64,000 bases of DNA from Lachnospiraceae bacterium. Lineage in GTDB: Bacteria; Bacillota; Clostridia; Lachnospirales; Lachnospiraceae. Under the pieces are notes generated by a model. That model was not told the DNA's origin, did not search any database, and was given only the letters and a program-made list of their open reading frames with translations. Location of the stretch: positions 1-64,000 of the forward strand of contig JAFRSU010000043.1 of assembly GCA_017427415.1 (NCBI GenBank), in the 5' to 3' direction. Below are positions 25,829 to 34,105 of the stretch, piece by piece; positions within the stretch are counted from its first letter, which is position 1, and each line of letters starts with the position of its first letter. A program made the position numbers and the translations under genes.

Positions 25829-27564
25829 TGCTCGAAGCGATAAAAAAAATCATAGATTTTTCCGGAGAGGAAAGCCCCAAAATCTACAGGGCTATCATCA
25901 TTTCGTTTTTTAAGTCTCTTTTCGGGATGTTCAGAATGGCTGCAATATATTTTGTTATTCTGGCATTTGAAGAGGGCAATACTACAATGAAACCGGCTTG
26001 GACAGCACTTATATGTTTAGGCATAGCACTTTTGGGACACTTCATTTTGAAAATGGCAGCAGATCTTCAGGGTGTTCATGCAGGCTACTATATGAGTGCT
26101 TATAAAAGACTCGATATAGCAGAGAGACTGAAAAAGGTTCCTATGGGATATTTCGATGACAACAATCTTGATCAGGTAACAGGTATTGCGACTACCGTTT
26201 TGGATGTTGTGGAAAATCAGGGCGCCAATGTTATTGTTATGATACTGAGCGGTCTGATGAATGCTTTAGTATTTTTGATCTGTGTTTTATTCTTCGATTG
26301 GCGTTTGGGACTGATCGATCTGATCGGTATGGCTGTTTACATGCTTATCACATCATCCATGGAAAAGAAGAGCCGTGCGTTATCTCCTGTAAGACAGAAA
26401 AATGAAGCGACTCTGGTATCAAAGGTACTGGAAAGTCTTCAGGGAATGAGCGTGATCAAATCATTTAATCTGACAGGTAAGGGTGATGAGGCACTGAAAA
26501 AAGCGATCGACGGGAACAGAGACAGTAACCTGGCGTTAGAGAGGCTGTTCATCCCTTACGGGGAACTTCAGGGTGTCATCCTTGGGGCATTTAAAGCTTT
26601 GTTCCTGCTTGCAGCGGTAGGACTTTTTATTGGTGGAAACATGACATTAACATATGCTTTGATGGCAGTTATCATATCTTTCCAGGTTTTTGCAGATATA
26701 GAGCAGACCGGAGCCGGACTTACCGTTTTAAGAGTGGTTTCAAGCTCTATTGAGGAAGCTGAGAAGATCAATAATCTACCTATCATGGATGAAAACGGTA
26801 AAGAATATACTCCGGACAATTACGATATATCACTCGACAGGGTATCTTTCTCTTATGGTGACAATGAGGTGTTAAAAGATATAAGCCTTAAGATCCCCGA
26901 AAAGACGATGACCGCATTTGTCGGCTCGTCAGGTTCAGGCAAAACAACACTTGCCATGTTGATCGCCCGATTCTGGGATGTAGATAAAGGAAGTGTATCA
27001 ATTGGCGGCAGGAATGTAAAAGATTACACGCTTGAAAGCCTGATGTCACATATCAGCATGGTTTTTCAAAATGTATATCTCTTTGCGGATACGATTGAAA
27101 ACAACATAAAGTTCGGAATGAAAAACGCGAGTCATGAAGAAGTTGTAGCTGCGGCAAAAAAAGCATGCTGCCATGATTTTATCATGTCGCTCCCGGAAGG
27201 GTATGCTACAGTGATCGGTGAAGGAGGAGCAACGCTCTCAGGAGGAGAAAAGCAGAGAATATCCATTGCAAGAGCAATACTAAAGGATGCTCCTATCATT
27301 ATTTTGGATGAGGCAACGGCCAATGTGGATCCCGAGAATGAAGACAAACTGATAGCTGCATTTGATGCCCTGACTGAGAATAAGACGGTGATCATGATCG
27401 CTCATCGACTTAAGACTATCAGAAATGCCGACAAGATCGTGGTCCTTGATGGGGGAACTATCAGCAGCGGTACGCATGAAGAACTGCTTAAGAGCAATGA
27501 AAAATACAGTAATTTCATAAAACTCAGAGAGGAAGCTGCCAGCTGGAAGATGCAGTCTGCATAA
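25828..27564 (+). CDS. ABC transporter, fused membrane and ATPase domains (module A, second half)
   Basis: A 578-residue half-transporter, the partner of the one before it. The membrane part spans about 20-300. The ATPase has G-S-S-G-S-G-K-T-T as Walker A, signature L-S-G-G-E-K-Q-R and Walker B I-I-I-L-D-E-A-T-A-N-V-D-P-E-N-E. AAGGAGGTG lies before its ATG inside the previous gene. Both ATP sites look intact on the residues seen. A hairpin terminator follows at 27626. Confidence 0.87.
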   Translation: MLEAIKKIIDFSGEESPKIYRAIIISFFKSLFGMFRMAAIYFVILAFEEGNTTMKPAWTALICLGIALLGHFILKMAADLQGVHAGYYMSAYKRLDIAERLKKVPMGYFDDNNLDQVTGIATTVLDVVENQGANVIVMILSGLMNALVFLICVLFFDWRLGLIDLIGMAVYMLITSSMEKKSRALSPVRQKNEATLVSKVLESLQGMSVIKSFNLTGKGDEALKKAIDGNRDSNLALERLFIPYGELQGVILGAFKALFLLAAVGLFIGGNMTLTYALMAVIISFQVFADIEQTGAGLTVLRVVSSSIEEAEKINNLPIMDENGKEYTPDNYDISLDRVSFSYGDNEVLKDISLKIPEKTMTAFVGSSGSGKTTLAMLIARFWDVDKGSVSIGGRNVKDYTLESLMSHISMVFQNVYLFADTIENNIKFGMKNASHEEVVAAAKKACCHDFIMSLPEGYATVIGEGGATLSGGEKQRISIARAILKDAPIIILDEATANVDPENEDKLIAAFDALTENKTVIMIAHRLKTIRNADKIVVLDGGTISSGTHEELLKSNEKYSNFIKLREEAASWKMQSA

Positions 27565-27625
27565 ACAGGGGAATCCTTTTGGCAGTACTTATGTCATCGA
27601 ACTGGATAAGTTATATACAAAATAA

Positions 27626-27650
27626 AAAAGTGCTTGACAAAAGCACTTTT
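27626..27650 (+). terminator. rho-independent terminator after ABC module A
   Basis: AAAAGTGCTT (27626-27635) and AAGCACTTTT (27641-27650) pair around GACAA, with further T residues. The loop contributes the -35 of the next promoter. Confidence 0.7.
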
Positions 27651-27675
27651 TTATTGTAATCTATGATAGCTATCA
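27634..27675 (+). promoter_or_regulatory. promoter and operator of TetR module B
   Basis: TTGACA (27634-27639) sits in the terminator loop. TAATCT (27657-27662) follows after 17 bases. The perfect palindrome TGATAGCTATCA (27664-27675) lies at the expected transcription start, a likely autorepression site for the TetR protein encoded at 27717. Confidence 0.65.
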
Positions 27676-27716
27676 ATGATAACAATCTGCTATAAGTCTT
27701 AATTAAGGGAAATGAT

Positions 27717-28334
27717 ATGCCAAGAGATAAAACACAAAGTCACGCAAGAGTAAGAAAAGCTATAAAAGAAGAGTTCCTTGAAAAAGGTTATGAAGGGGCA
27801 TCCATCAGGGGTATCGGGGCGAAAGCCGGGATGACTTCAGCGGGACTGTACAGGCATTATGCCGATAAAGCAGATATGTTTTCTGCTTTGGTAGACCCTC
27901 TTGTAGAAAGTATTGAAAACTGGGTGGAACGTCACAAAAGCAGAAAGTACGGATTGATGGAGGACGGGACTAAAGGAAAGGATCTGTTCGGGGAAACGGT
28001 GGTGGATCTTTTTAAGGATGTCATCATTCCGCAAAAAGAAGAATTCAGATTGCTTATCAATTGTTCGGCCGGAACAAAATATGAAAACTTTATACATGAT
28101 TTTGTAGAAAAAAACCAGATAGATTTTATGAATGCTCTCGTTTACTTAAGGGAGTGCGGATATAAAGTAAAAGATATCGATGAGGAGGAAATGCACATGC
28201 TGCTTTCAGCATATATCACAGCATGTATCGAACCTATAGTACATGGCTACGATGATAAAAAGATAGATAGTTATATGCAGACCATTCAGGAGTTTTTTAT
28301 GCCGGGGTGGTACAAACTGATGGGAATAAAATAA
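27717..28334 (+). CDS. TetR-family regulator (module B)
   Basis: A 205-residue regulator with N-terminus MPRDKTQSHARVRKAIKEEF and helix-turn-helix A-S-I-R-G-I-G-A-K-A-G-M-T-S-A-G-L-Y-R-H-Y. It is the duplicate of the TetR at 23363 and is followed by its own ABC pair, so the whole unit TetR-ABC-ABC is present twice in tandem. Its own promoter carries a different palindrome from module A (TGATAGCTATCA against AGTGTACACT), suggesting the two regulators have diverged in DNA specificity. Confidence 0.88.
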   Translation: MPRDKTQSHARVRKAIKEEFLEKGYEGASIRGIGAKAGMTSAGLYRHYADKADMFSALVDPLVESIENWVERHKSRKYGLMEDGTKGKDLFGETVVDLFKDVIIPQKEEFRLLINCSAGTKYENFIHDFVEKNQIDFMNALVYLRECGYKVKDIDEEEMHMLLSAYITACIEPIVHGYDDKKIDSYMQTIQEFFMPGWYKLMGIK

Positions 28335-28360
28335 GAGCCGCAAGGCTCTTTTTTATTCCC
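28322..28360 (+). terminator. long hairpin terminator after the TetR gene (module B)
   Basis: GGGAATAAAATAAGAGCC and GGCTCTTTTTTATTCCC pair around GCAA; the stop codon of the TetR gene lies within the left arm. Confidence 0.8.
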
Positions 28361-28372
28361 TTAGTTATCAAT

Positions 28373-28398
28373 CTTTAGTTAGCGATAACTAACTAAAG
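28373..28398. promoter_or_regulatory. palindromic operator site 5
   Basis: The 10-bp arms CTTTAGTTAG and CTAACTAAAG are perfectly inverted around CGATAA. The inner 16 bases GTTAGCGATAACTAAC (28378-28393) align with the other four sites, with one mismatch in the second arm. It stands directly before the module B ABC pair. Confidence 0.6.
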
Positions 28399-28425
28399 AA
28401 AATATATATTATGGAGGAAAGAAAG

Positions 28426-30189
28426 TTGGGAAAGACAGGAAATTTCGATCATATGAAATTGATCGGACAGTACGCGGGAGGTCATAAAAAGCTGATCACG
28501 CTCGGAAGATGCATAGCAGCGGTAAGCGCGGTTTTGACTATCATACCTTTTTATGACCTGTGGAAGATCATTCGTATCGCAGTGAACGGAGAGAATACGG
28601 ATGACATCAGTTTTTATGCATGGCAGGCGGTACTATTTACCATAGGGGCACTATTTGTGTATATAGCGGCACTTTTATGTACACATATAGCGGCTTTCCG
28701 TGTTCAGGCAAATATGAGAAGTTCTCTGATGAGAAAGATAATCACTCTGCCTTTGGGTATATTTGATGAGGATGGTACAGGTAAGATCAGGCGTATAGTA
28801 AATGATTCCACAGCCGCTACGGAAACCTATATAGCACATAACATTCCGGATAAGGTAGTGGCAGCCATAACGCCGGTTGGACTTATAGTGCTTATTCTTG
28901 CATTTAACTGGAAGATAGGACTCATATGCATGATACCAGCAATACTTGGTTTTGTCTGCATGATGTCCATGATGGGTAAAGGCATGCAGCAGAAGATGAA
29001 AGAATACCAGAACGCTCTTGAGACCATGAGCAGTGAAGCCACGGAATACGTGAGGGGCATACCTGTAGTAAAGACCTTTGGACAGACAATTTTTTCGTTT
29101 AAGAAATTTAAAGCATCAATTGATGATTACGGGAAATGGACCACGGATTATACCTTGCATCTGAGAACTCCGATGATGGGATTTATGACCTGTATTAATG
29201 CCATTTTTATCTTTATCGTTATTTCGGCATATATGTTTACAAGGGATGGGATACTAAGTTCAGATATACTTGATATCATGTATTATATCATCGTTACTCC
29301 CCTTGTTACCGTAACACTTACCAAGATCGCATATTCCGGTGAGGCTGAGATGACTCTGATAGACGCGATGAAACGTGTGGAAAGCATCATGCAGCTGGAA
29401 ACGCTAAAGGAAAGCACCGAAAAAAAGGATGCTACAGGCAATGATATCGAACTTAACAATGTTTCATACAGATATAACGGAGCTGTAAGAGATGCGGTAA
29501 GTAATGTTTCACTTAAGATCAGGCAGGGAGAACATATAGCATTTGTCGGACCTTCAGGCTCGGGAAAAACTACTCTGGCAGAGCTCTTGGTAAGATTCTT
29601 TGATGTGAGCAGCGGTGAAATAAAGATAGGCGGAGTAAACATAAAAGATCTGCCTCAGAAGAAGCTGATGGAAATGATATCCTTTGTTTTCCAGGACAGC
29701 CGTCTGATAAAAGATTCAATATTTGAGAATGTCAGAATGTCTAAGCCCGGGGCTTCATGGGAAGAGGTTATGTATGCATTGGAAAAGGCACAATGCAAGG
29801 ATATCATAGAAAAGCTTCCCAAAGGTATAGATACTGTTATAGGAGAGAAAGGTACATATCTTTCGGGTGGTGAACAGCAGAGGATCACTATTGCAAGAGC
29901 AGTGCTCAAGGATTCGCCGATACTTATCCTGGACGAGGCTACCGCATTTGCCGATCCCGATAATGAGACAAAGGTTCAGGCAGCTTTTGATGAGCTGGCT
30001 AAGAACAAGACACTCATCATGATAGCACACAGACTGAGTACCGTAGTAAATGCTGACAGGATATTTGTACTGGATGACGGAAAGCTTGTTGAGAACGGAG
30101 ACCATAATGAACTGATGGCAAAGGACGGATTATACAAACGTTTATTTGATGAGTATTCAAAATCTATAGAGTGGAAAGTGAGTGCGTGA
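28426..30189 (+). CDS. ABC transporter, fused membrane and ATPase domains (module B, first half)
   Basis: A half-transporter of about 587 residues. Six membrane helices lie at about 20-310. The ATPase has Walker A GPSGSGKTT, signature L-S-G-G-E-Q-Q-R and Walker B I-L-I-L-D-E-A-T-A-F-A-D-P-D-N-E, the last very like IrtA and YbtP-type siderophore transporters. An ATG at 28411 is in frame, but the only GGAGG (28413-28417) lies after it and correctly precedes TTG 28426, mirroring the TTG start in module A, so I prefer TTG. The stop overlaps the next start (TGATG). Confidence 0.82.
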   Translation: MGKTGNFDHMKLIGQYAGGHKKLITLGRCIAAVSAVLTIIPFYDLWKIIRIAVNGENTDDISFYAWQAVLFTIGALFVYIAALLCTHIAAFRVQANMRSSLMRKIITLPLGIFDEDGTGKIRRIVNDSTAATETYIAHNIPDKVVAAITPVGLIVLILAFNWKIGLICMIPAILGFVCMMSMMGKGMQQKMKEYQNALETMSSEATEYVRGIPVVKTFGQTIFSFKKFKASIDDYGKWTTDYTLHLRTPMMGFMTCINAIFIFIVISAYMFTRDGILSSDILDIMYYIIVTPLVTVTLTKIAYSGEAEMTLIDAMKRVESIMQLETLKESTEKKDATGNDIELNNVSYRYNGAVRDAVSNVSLKIRQGEHIAFVGPSGSGKTTLAELLVRFFDVSSGEIKIGGVNIKDLPQKKLMEMISFVFQDSRLIKDSIFENVRMSKPGASWEEVMYALEKAQCKDIIEKLPKGIDTVIGEKGTYLSGGEQQRITIARAVLKDSPILILDEATAFADPDNETKVQAAFDELAKNKTLIMIAHRLSTVVNADRIFVLDDGKLVENGDHNELMAKDGLYKRLFDEYSKSIEWKVSA

Positions 30190-31922
30190 TGAAAAACTGG
30201 TTAAAACATAAGTATGCTCTTTCTGAAGAAGGAGCAAAAGACATGATAAAGGCATGCATCAGCGTTACATGTACGAATATCGTGCTGATGATGTCATCAG
30301 GAATTCTTTATCTTTTGATAAAAGATCTGTTAGATAATAATCTTACTTCAGACAGGATATGGATATATGCAGTAGGGAGTGCAGTGATAATACTGCTTAT
30401 CGCAGTAACAAATTATATACAGTACAATGCAACATTCCTTTCAACCTATCGTGAGAGCGGAAGAAGAAGGACGACTCTGGCAGAAACACTCAGAAGGCTG
30501 CCTTTGTCCTTTTTCGGAAAGAAAAACCTGGCAGACCTTACCACCAATATCATGGGTGACTGTGCACAGATAGAAACAGCCTCAAGCCACTGGATACCGG
30601 AACTGATCGGTGCCGTAATATCGACAGGGCTGGTAGGTATCAGCCTGTTCTTCTTCTTTGACTGGAGAATGGTACTTGCAAGCTTCTGGGTTATCCCGGT
30701 GGCATTTATAATCATTATCACTTGTTCGGGAGCTGAAAAAAAAGCGATACGAAAGAATTCTGCCATAAAGCTTGATATGTCTGATGGCATACAGGAATGT
30801 CTTGAGTCCATCAGGGACTTAAGAGCCAACGGTGCTGAAGGCAGATATATGGATAAACTGGAAGGAAAGATCAGAAAAGTTGAAAAAGAAGCCCTGTATA
30901 CGGAGCTTAAGATGGCTGTTTATGTAAATTCGGCAGCGATCATACTGAAAATAGGCATAGGTACCACGGCACTTGTGGGAGGTGCGTTATTTGCAAACAA
31001 GACCATCGATATCCTTACCTTCTTTATGTTCCTTATGCTTGTTTCAAGACTGTATGATCCGATGCAGATAACTTTACAGAATTTTGCCGCTATCATAGCC
31101 TGTGGTATTCAGTGTGAGAGGCTTGATGAAGTTTTATCTCATGAGATCCAGACAGGAAGCACGGAACTTAAAAACAAGGGATACGATATCGTATTTGATC
31201 ATGTAGGATTTAAGTATTCTGATGATACGGATGTATTAAAAGATGTAAGCTTTACTGCAAAACAGGGCGAGGTTACGGCACTTATCGGTCCTTCCGGCGG
31301 AGGAAAGACTACGGTATCCAGACTTGCCGCAAGATTCTGGGATGTTAGCCAAGGAACTATCAAACTGGGAGGAGAAGACGTTTCAAAGATCGACCCCGAG
31401 ACTCTTCTTATGAATTATTCAATAGTATTTCAGGATGTAACACTTTTTAATAATACAGTTATGGAGAATATACGTATAGGCCGAAAGGGAGCAACGGATG
31501 CAGAAGTAATGGCAGCAGCCAGAATGGCTAACTGTGATGAGTTTGTAAATCTCCTGCCTGATAAATATAATACGGCTATAGGAGAAAACGGAAGTGAACT
31601 CTCGGGCGGTGAAAGACAGAGGATATCGATAGCCAGAGCATTCTTGAAAGATGCTCCAATCATTCTTCTGGATGAAGCTACGGCTTCCCTTGACGCAGAG
31701 AATGAAACTGCTATACAGGAAGCATTGTCGAAGCTTATAAAGAATAAGACGGTACTTATCATCGCGCACCGTATGAGGTCTATAGCTAACGCAGATCATA
31801 TCGTGGTACTTAAGGACGGTGTTGTGGCAGAACAGGGGAGTCCCGAACAATTATCAGGCTATGACAGTATATACAGCAGGATGATGAAACAGCAGACAGT
31901 CTCTTTGAACTGGAAAATGTGA
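30189..31922 (+). CDS. ABC transporter, fused membrane and ATPase domains (module B, second half)
   Basis: A half-transporter of 577 residues from the ATG at 30189, which overlaps the previous stop; a GTG at 30171 is an alternative. The opening MKNWLKHKYALSEEGAKDMI marks a clostridial subfamily of such transporters. The ATPase has G-P-S-G-G-G-K-T-T as Walker A, L-S-G-G-E-R-Q-R and I-I-L-L-D-E-A-T-A-S-L-D. It should form a heterodimer with the protein before it. No terminator was recognised before the two-component genes, only a new promoter. Confidence 0.85.
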   Translation: MKNWLKHKYALSEEGAKDMIKACISVTCTNIVLMMSSGILYLLIKDLLDNNLTSDRIWIYAVGSAVIILLIAVTNYIQYNATFLSTYRESGRRRTTLAETLRRLPLSFFGKKNLADLTTNIMGDCAQIETASSHWIPELIGAVISTGLVGISLFFFFDWRMVLASFWVIPVAFIIIITCSGAEKKAIRKNSAIKLDMSDGIQECLESIRDLRANGAEGRYMDKLEGKIRKVEKEALYTELKMAVYVNSAAIILKIGIGTTALVGGALFANKTIDILTFFMFLMLVSRLYDPMQITLQNFAAIIACGIQCERLDEVLSHEIQTGSTELKNKGYDIVFDHVGFKYSDDTDVLKDVSFTAKQGEVTALIGPSGGGKTTVSRLAARFWDVSQGTIKLGGEDVSKIDPETLLMNYSIVFQDVTLFNNTVMENIRIGRKGATDAEVMAAARMANCDEFVNLLPDKYNTAIGENGSELSGGERQRISIARAFLKDAPIILLDEATASLDAENETAIQEALSKLIKNKTVLIIAHRMRSIANADHIVVLKDGVVAEQGSPEQLSGYDSIYSRMMKQQTVSLNWKM

Positions 31923-31942
31923 AAATAAACTGAAAATATAAA

Positions 31943-31971
31943 TTGACGAATCTGCATAAATAACACATAAT
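31943..31971 (+). promoter_or_regulatory. probable promoter of the two-component operon
   Basis: TTGACG (31943-31948) and CATAAT (31966-31971) are 17 bases apart, upstream of the response regulator gene. The remaining leader of about 90 bases shows only a small GTGG-CATA-CCAC hairpin. Confidence 0.5.
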
Positions 31972-32067
31972 AAAGATGACCAATATATTCAGGTGCTGAA
32001 AATGTGGCATACCACGTAAACAATCCGTGAATATTACCGGCACAGTTTGTGATATTATGAGGTAAAA

Positions 32068-32757
32068 ATGAAACGCGAGATACTTATAATAGATGACGAT
32101 GCAGATCTTTCAATGATAATATCGGATATGCTGACAGATAAAGGCTTTGGAGTCACAACTGCTCTTAATAGTGAGGATGCTTTTAACCTGCTTAAGGAGA
32201 ATACTTATCATCTGATACTTTTGGATATCAATCTGCCTGATTCTATAGGATTTGATGTATGCAAGGAACTTCGCAGGGTATCAGAGGTACCTGTTATTTT
32301 TGCGAGCGCACGCACAAGCGAGACCGACAGGATCACAGGGCTTGATATAGGCGGAGATGATTATATACCAAAGCCTTTTTCTATGAAGGAGCTTTTGTCA
32401 AGGATAAATGCACTGCTTCGCAGGACTTATGGTTTTAATGATACGGATAAGATCATATGTTTTGGTGACGTACTGGTGGACACAGGTTCACGCTCTGTTA
32501 CAAAAAGCGGAAATCCGGTGAATCTTTCTTTAAGGGAGTTTGACCTTTTGGCATATCTGTGTGAACACCCTAATACTGCTATAACAAAAGACAGGCTGTT
32601 CAGCGATGTATGGGGCTCTTTTTCAGAGGTTGCGCCTTCTACTCTTACAGTACATATGCGCTGGCTAAGAGAAAAATTAGAAGATGATCCGGCAGAACCG
32701 AAATACCTGAAAACAGTGTATAAAGTCGGTTATATTCTGGAGGGAGTGACGGAATGA
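32068..32757 (+). CDS. OmpR-family response regulator
   Basis: A 229-residue DNA-binding response regulator. The receiver domain (1-120) has the acidic pocket D9-D10-D11, phosphoacceptor Asp53 in L-L-D-I-N-L-P-D and the conserved K-P-F-S. The C-terminal winged helix (about 130-229) has L-S-L-R-E-F-D-L-L-A-Y-L and the end T-V-Y-K-V-G-Y-I-L. GAGGTAAAA precedes the ATG. It overlaps the kinase gene. It most likely activates the ABC operon at 34106 through the direct repeats at 33908-33925. Confidence 0.92.
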   Translation: MKREILIIDDDADLSMIISDMLTDKGFGVTTALNSEDAFNLLKENTYHLILLDINLPDSIGFDVCKELRRVSEVPVIFASARTSETDRITGLDIGGDDYIPKPFSMKELLSRINALLRRTYGFNDTDKIICFGDVLVDTGSRSVTKSGNPVNLSLREFDLLAYLCEHPNTAITKDRLFSDVWGSFSEVAPSTLTVHMRWLREKLEDDPAEPKYLKTVYKVGYILEGVTE

Positions 32758-33905
32758 AAATGCGTTTGGTTAAGATTACATTATTATTTTCAGCACTGCT
32801 CATAGGAGTGACGGTACTGCTGTATGTCCTGTCAAGTTCAAAGAACTCTGTTGATACCCGGTCGGCAGAAGCAGTTGCCTGCAATGAGATCTCTCAGCTG
32901 ATAGATTTAGGAGAGTACGATCTTGCCCGGGAAAAACTGGATGAGCTCAGGATTAATATAAAGAGTATCATAGGCAATGACGGTTTTGGAACCGGTGGAA
33001 TAATTTTATGCGGAATTACCATCATCTTTATGGCGATGGTATTTTTGTATGTTTATTTGAATATCATTCGTCCCTTTGAAAAGATGAGAGGATTTGCGGC
33101 AGAGATAGCCAAAGGCAATTTCGATGTTCCTCTAAACTATGAGCGGTCAAACTACTTCGGAGCATTTACCTGGGCTTTTGACAGCATGCGTAAGGAGATA
33201 ATCCGTGCGAGGGCAGCGGAGCATGAGGCTGTAGAAAATAACAAAACGGTGATCGCTACACTTTCACATGATATAAAAACTCCGATAGCTTCTATACGGG
33301 CTTACGCCGAAGGACTTGAAGCCAATCTTGATAAATCACCACAGAGACGGACAAAGTACCTGGAAGTACTAATGCGAAAGTGTGATGAGGTAACGGAACT
33401 CACAAATGATCTGTTCCTTCATTCTCTTTCGGATATGGGTAAAATCGAGATAAAACCCGAGAAAATAGAGCTTGTTCCTTTTATAGAGCAGGCTGTTAAA
33501 GATATTGCGGCCGAACGCGGAGATGTGGTTTTCAGAAAACCGGATTTTTCTCCTTTGGTTTTAGTTGACAGAAAGAGGATTACCCAGGTTGTTGAAAATA
33601 TCATTAACAATTCGAGAAAATACGCTAAGACGGATATCAATATCTCAGTGAAAGAAACAGATGGCTATGCGGAGATTATTTTCAGGGATAGGGGAGCCGG
33701 TATCCCGGATGAGGATATGCCTTTTATCACAGATAAATTTTATCGCGGGAAAAATACAGGAAAAGAAAACGGTTCGGGATTAGGACTATATATAGTTAAG
33801 TATATAGCTGAACAGTCCGGCGGAACATTAGCTTTAAGAAATATGAATCCGGGGCTGGAAGTAACCTTCAGTCTTCCGATCAAAAAAAATAAAGAAAAAA
33901 TTTAA
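32754..33905 (+). CDS. sensor histidine kinase of a Bce-like module
   Basis: A 383-residue membrane kinase. The first helix (about 5-27) and second (about 80-105) flank a short external loop of about 50 residues, then come a HAMP-like linker, the phosphoacceptor His172 in T-L-S-H-D-I-K-T-P, and an ATPase domain with N-I-I-N-N-S-R-K-Y, D-R-G-A-G-I-P and N-G-S-G-L-G-L-Y. The start overlaps the regulator stop as ATGA. Kinases beside FtsX-type exporters often sense antimicrobial peptides or transporter flux; the small sensor loop fits either. Confidence 0.9.
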   Translation: MKMRLVKITLLFSALLIGVTVLLYVLSSSKNSVDTRSAEAVACNEISQLIDLGEYDLAREKLDELRINIKSIIGNDGFGTGGIILCGITIIFMAMVFLYVYLNIIRPFEKMRGFAAEIAKGNFDVPLNYERSNYFGAFTWAFDSMRKEIIRARAAEHEAVENNKTVIATLSHDIKTPIASIRAYAEGLEANLDKSPQRRTKYLEVLMRKCDEVTELTNDLFLHSLSDMGKIEIKPEKIELVPFIEQAVKDIAAERGDVVFRKPDFSPLVLVDRKRITQVVENIINNSRKYAKTDINISVKETDGYAEIIFRDRGAGIPDEDMPFITDKFYRGKNTGKENGSGLGLYIVKYIAEQSGGTLALRNMNPGLEVTFSLPIKKNKEKI

Positions 33906-33907
33906 TC

Positions 33908-33942
33908 TCTTAATTACTTCTTAATAAGAACATATTTATAAT
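33908..33942 (+). promoter_or_regulatory. response-regulator-dependent promoter (direct repeats plus TATAAT)
   Basis: TCTTAAT at 33908-33914 and again at 33919-33925 is a direct repeat with an 11-base period, as bound by tandem OmpR-type dimers. A perfect TATAAT is at 33937-33942 and no -35 box stands in the right place; the second repeat ends 11 bases before the -10. This is the layout of activator-dependent promoters and would drive the ABC genes. Confidence 0.6.
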
Positions 33943-33998
33943 CTGATCCATGCAAAACCGGTTTTCGGTCTTAAGGCATACAAAACAGGAATATAACA

Positions 33999-34063
33999 AA
34001 GATGCTGCGAAGCATCTTGTGTTACCGGGAAAACGCTGATGGCGTTTTCGAGATGACTTTGAC
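33999..34063 (+). repeat. dispersed hairpin element, copy 2
   Basis: AAGATGC/GCATCTT (33999-34018) is followed by GAAAACGC (34029-34036)/GCGTTTTC (34042-34049) and GAGATGACTTTGAC. It lies 42 bases before the ABC ATPase ATG. Close to copy 4 at 60096. A 12-base palindrome AAAACCGGTTTT at about 33955 lies just upstream. Confidence 0.65.
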
Positions 34064-34105
34064 AGGAAAATCGGGAAAACGGATTACAGAGGAGATCAGG
34101 AAGTT

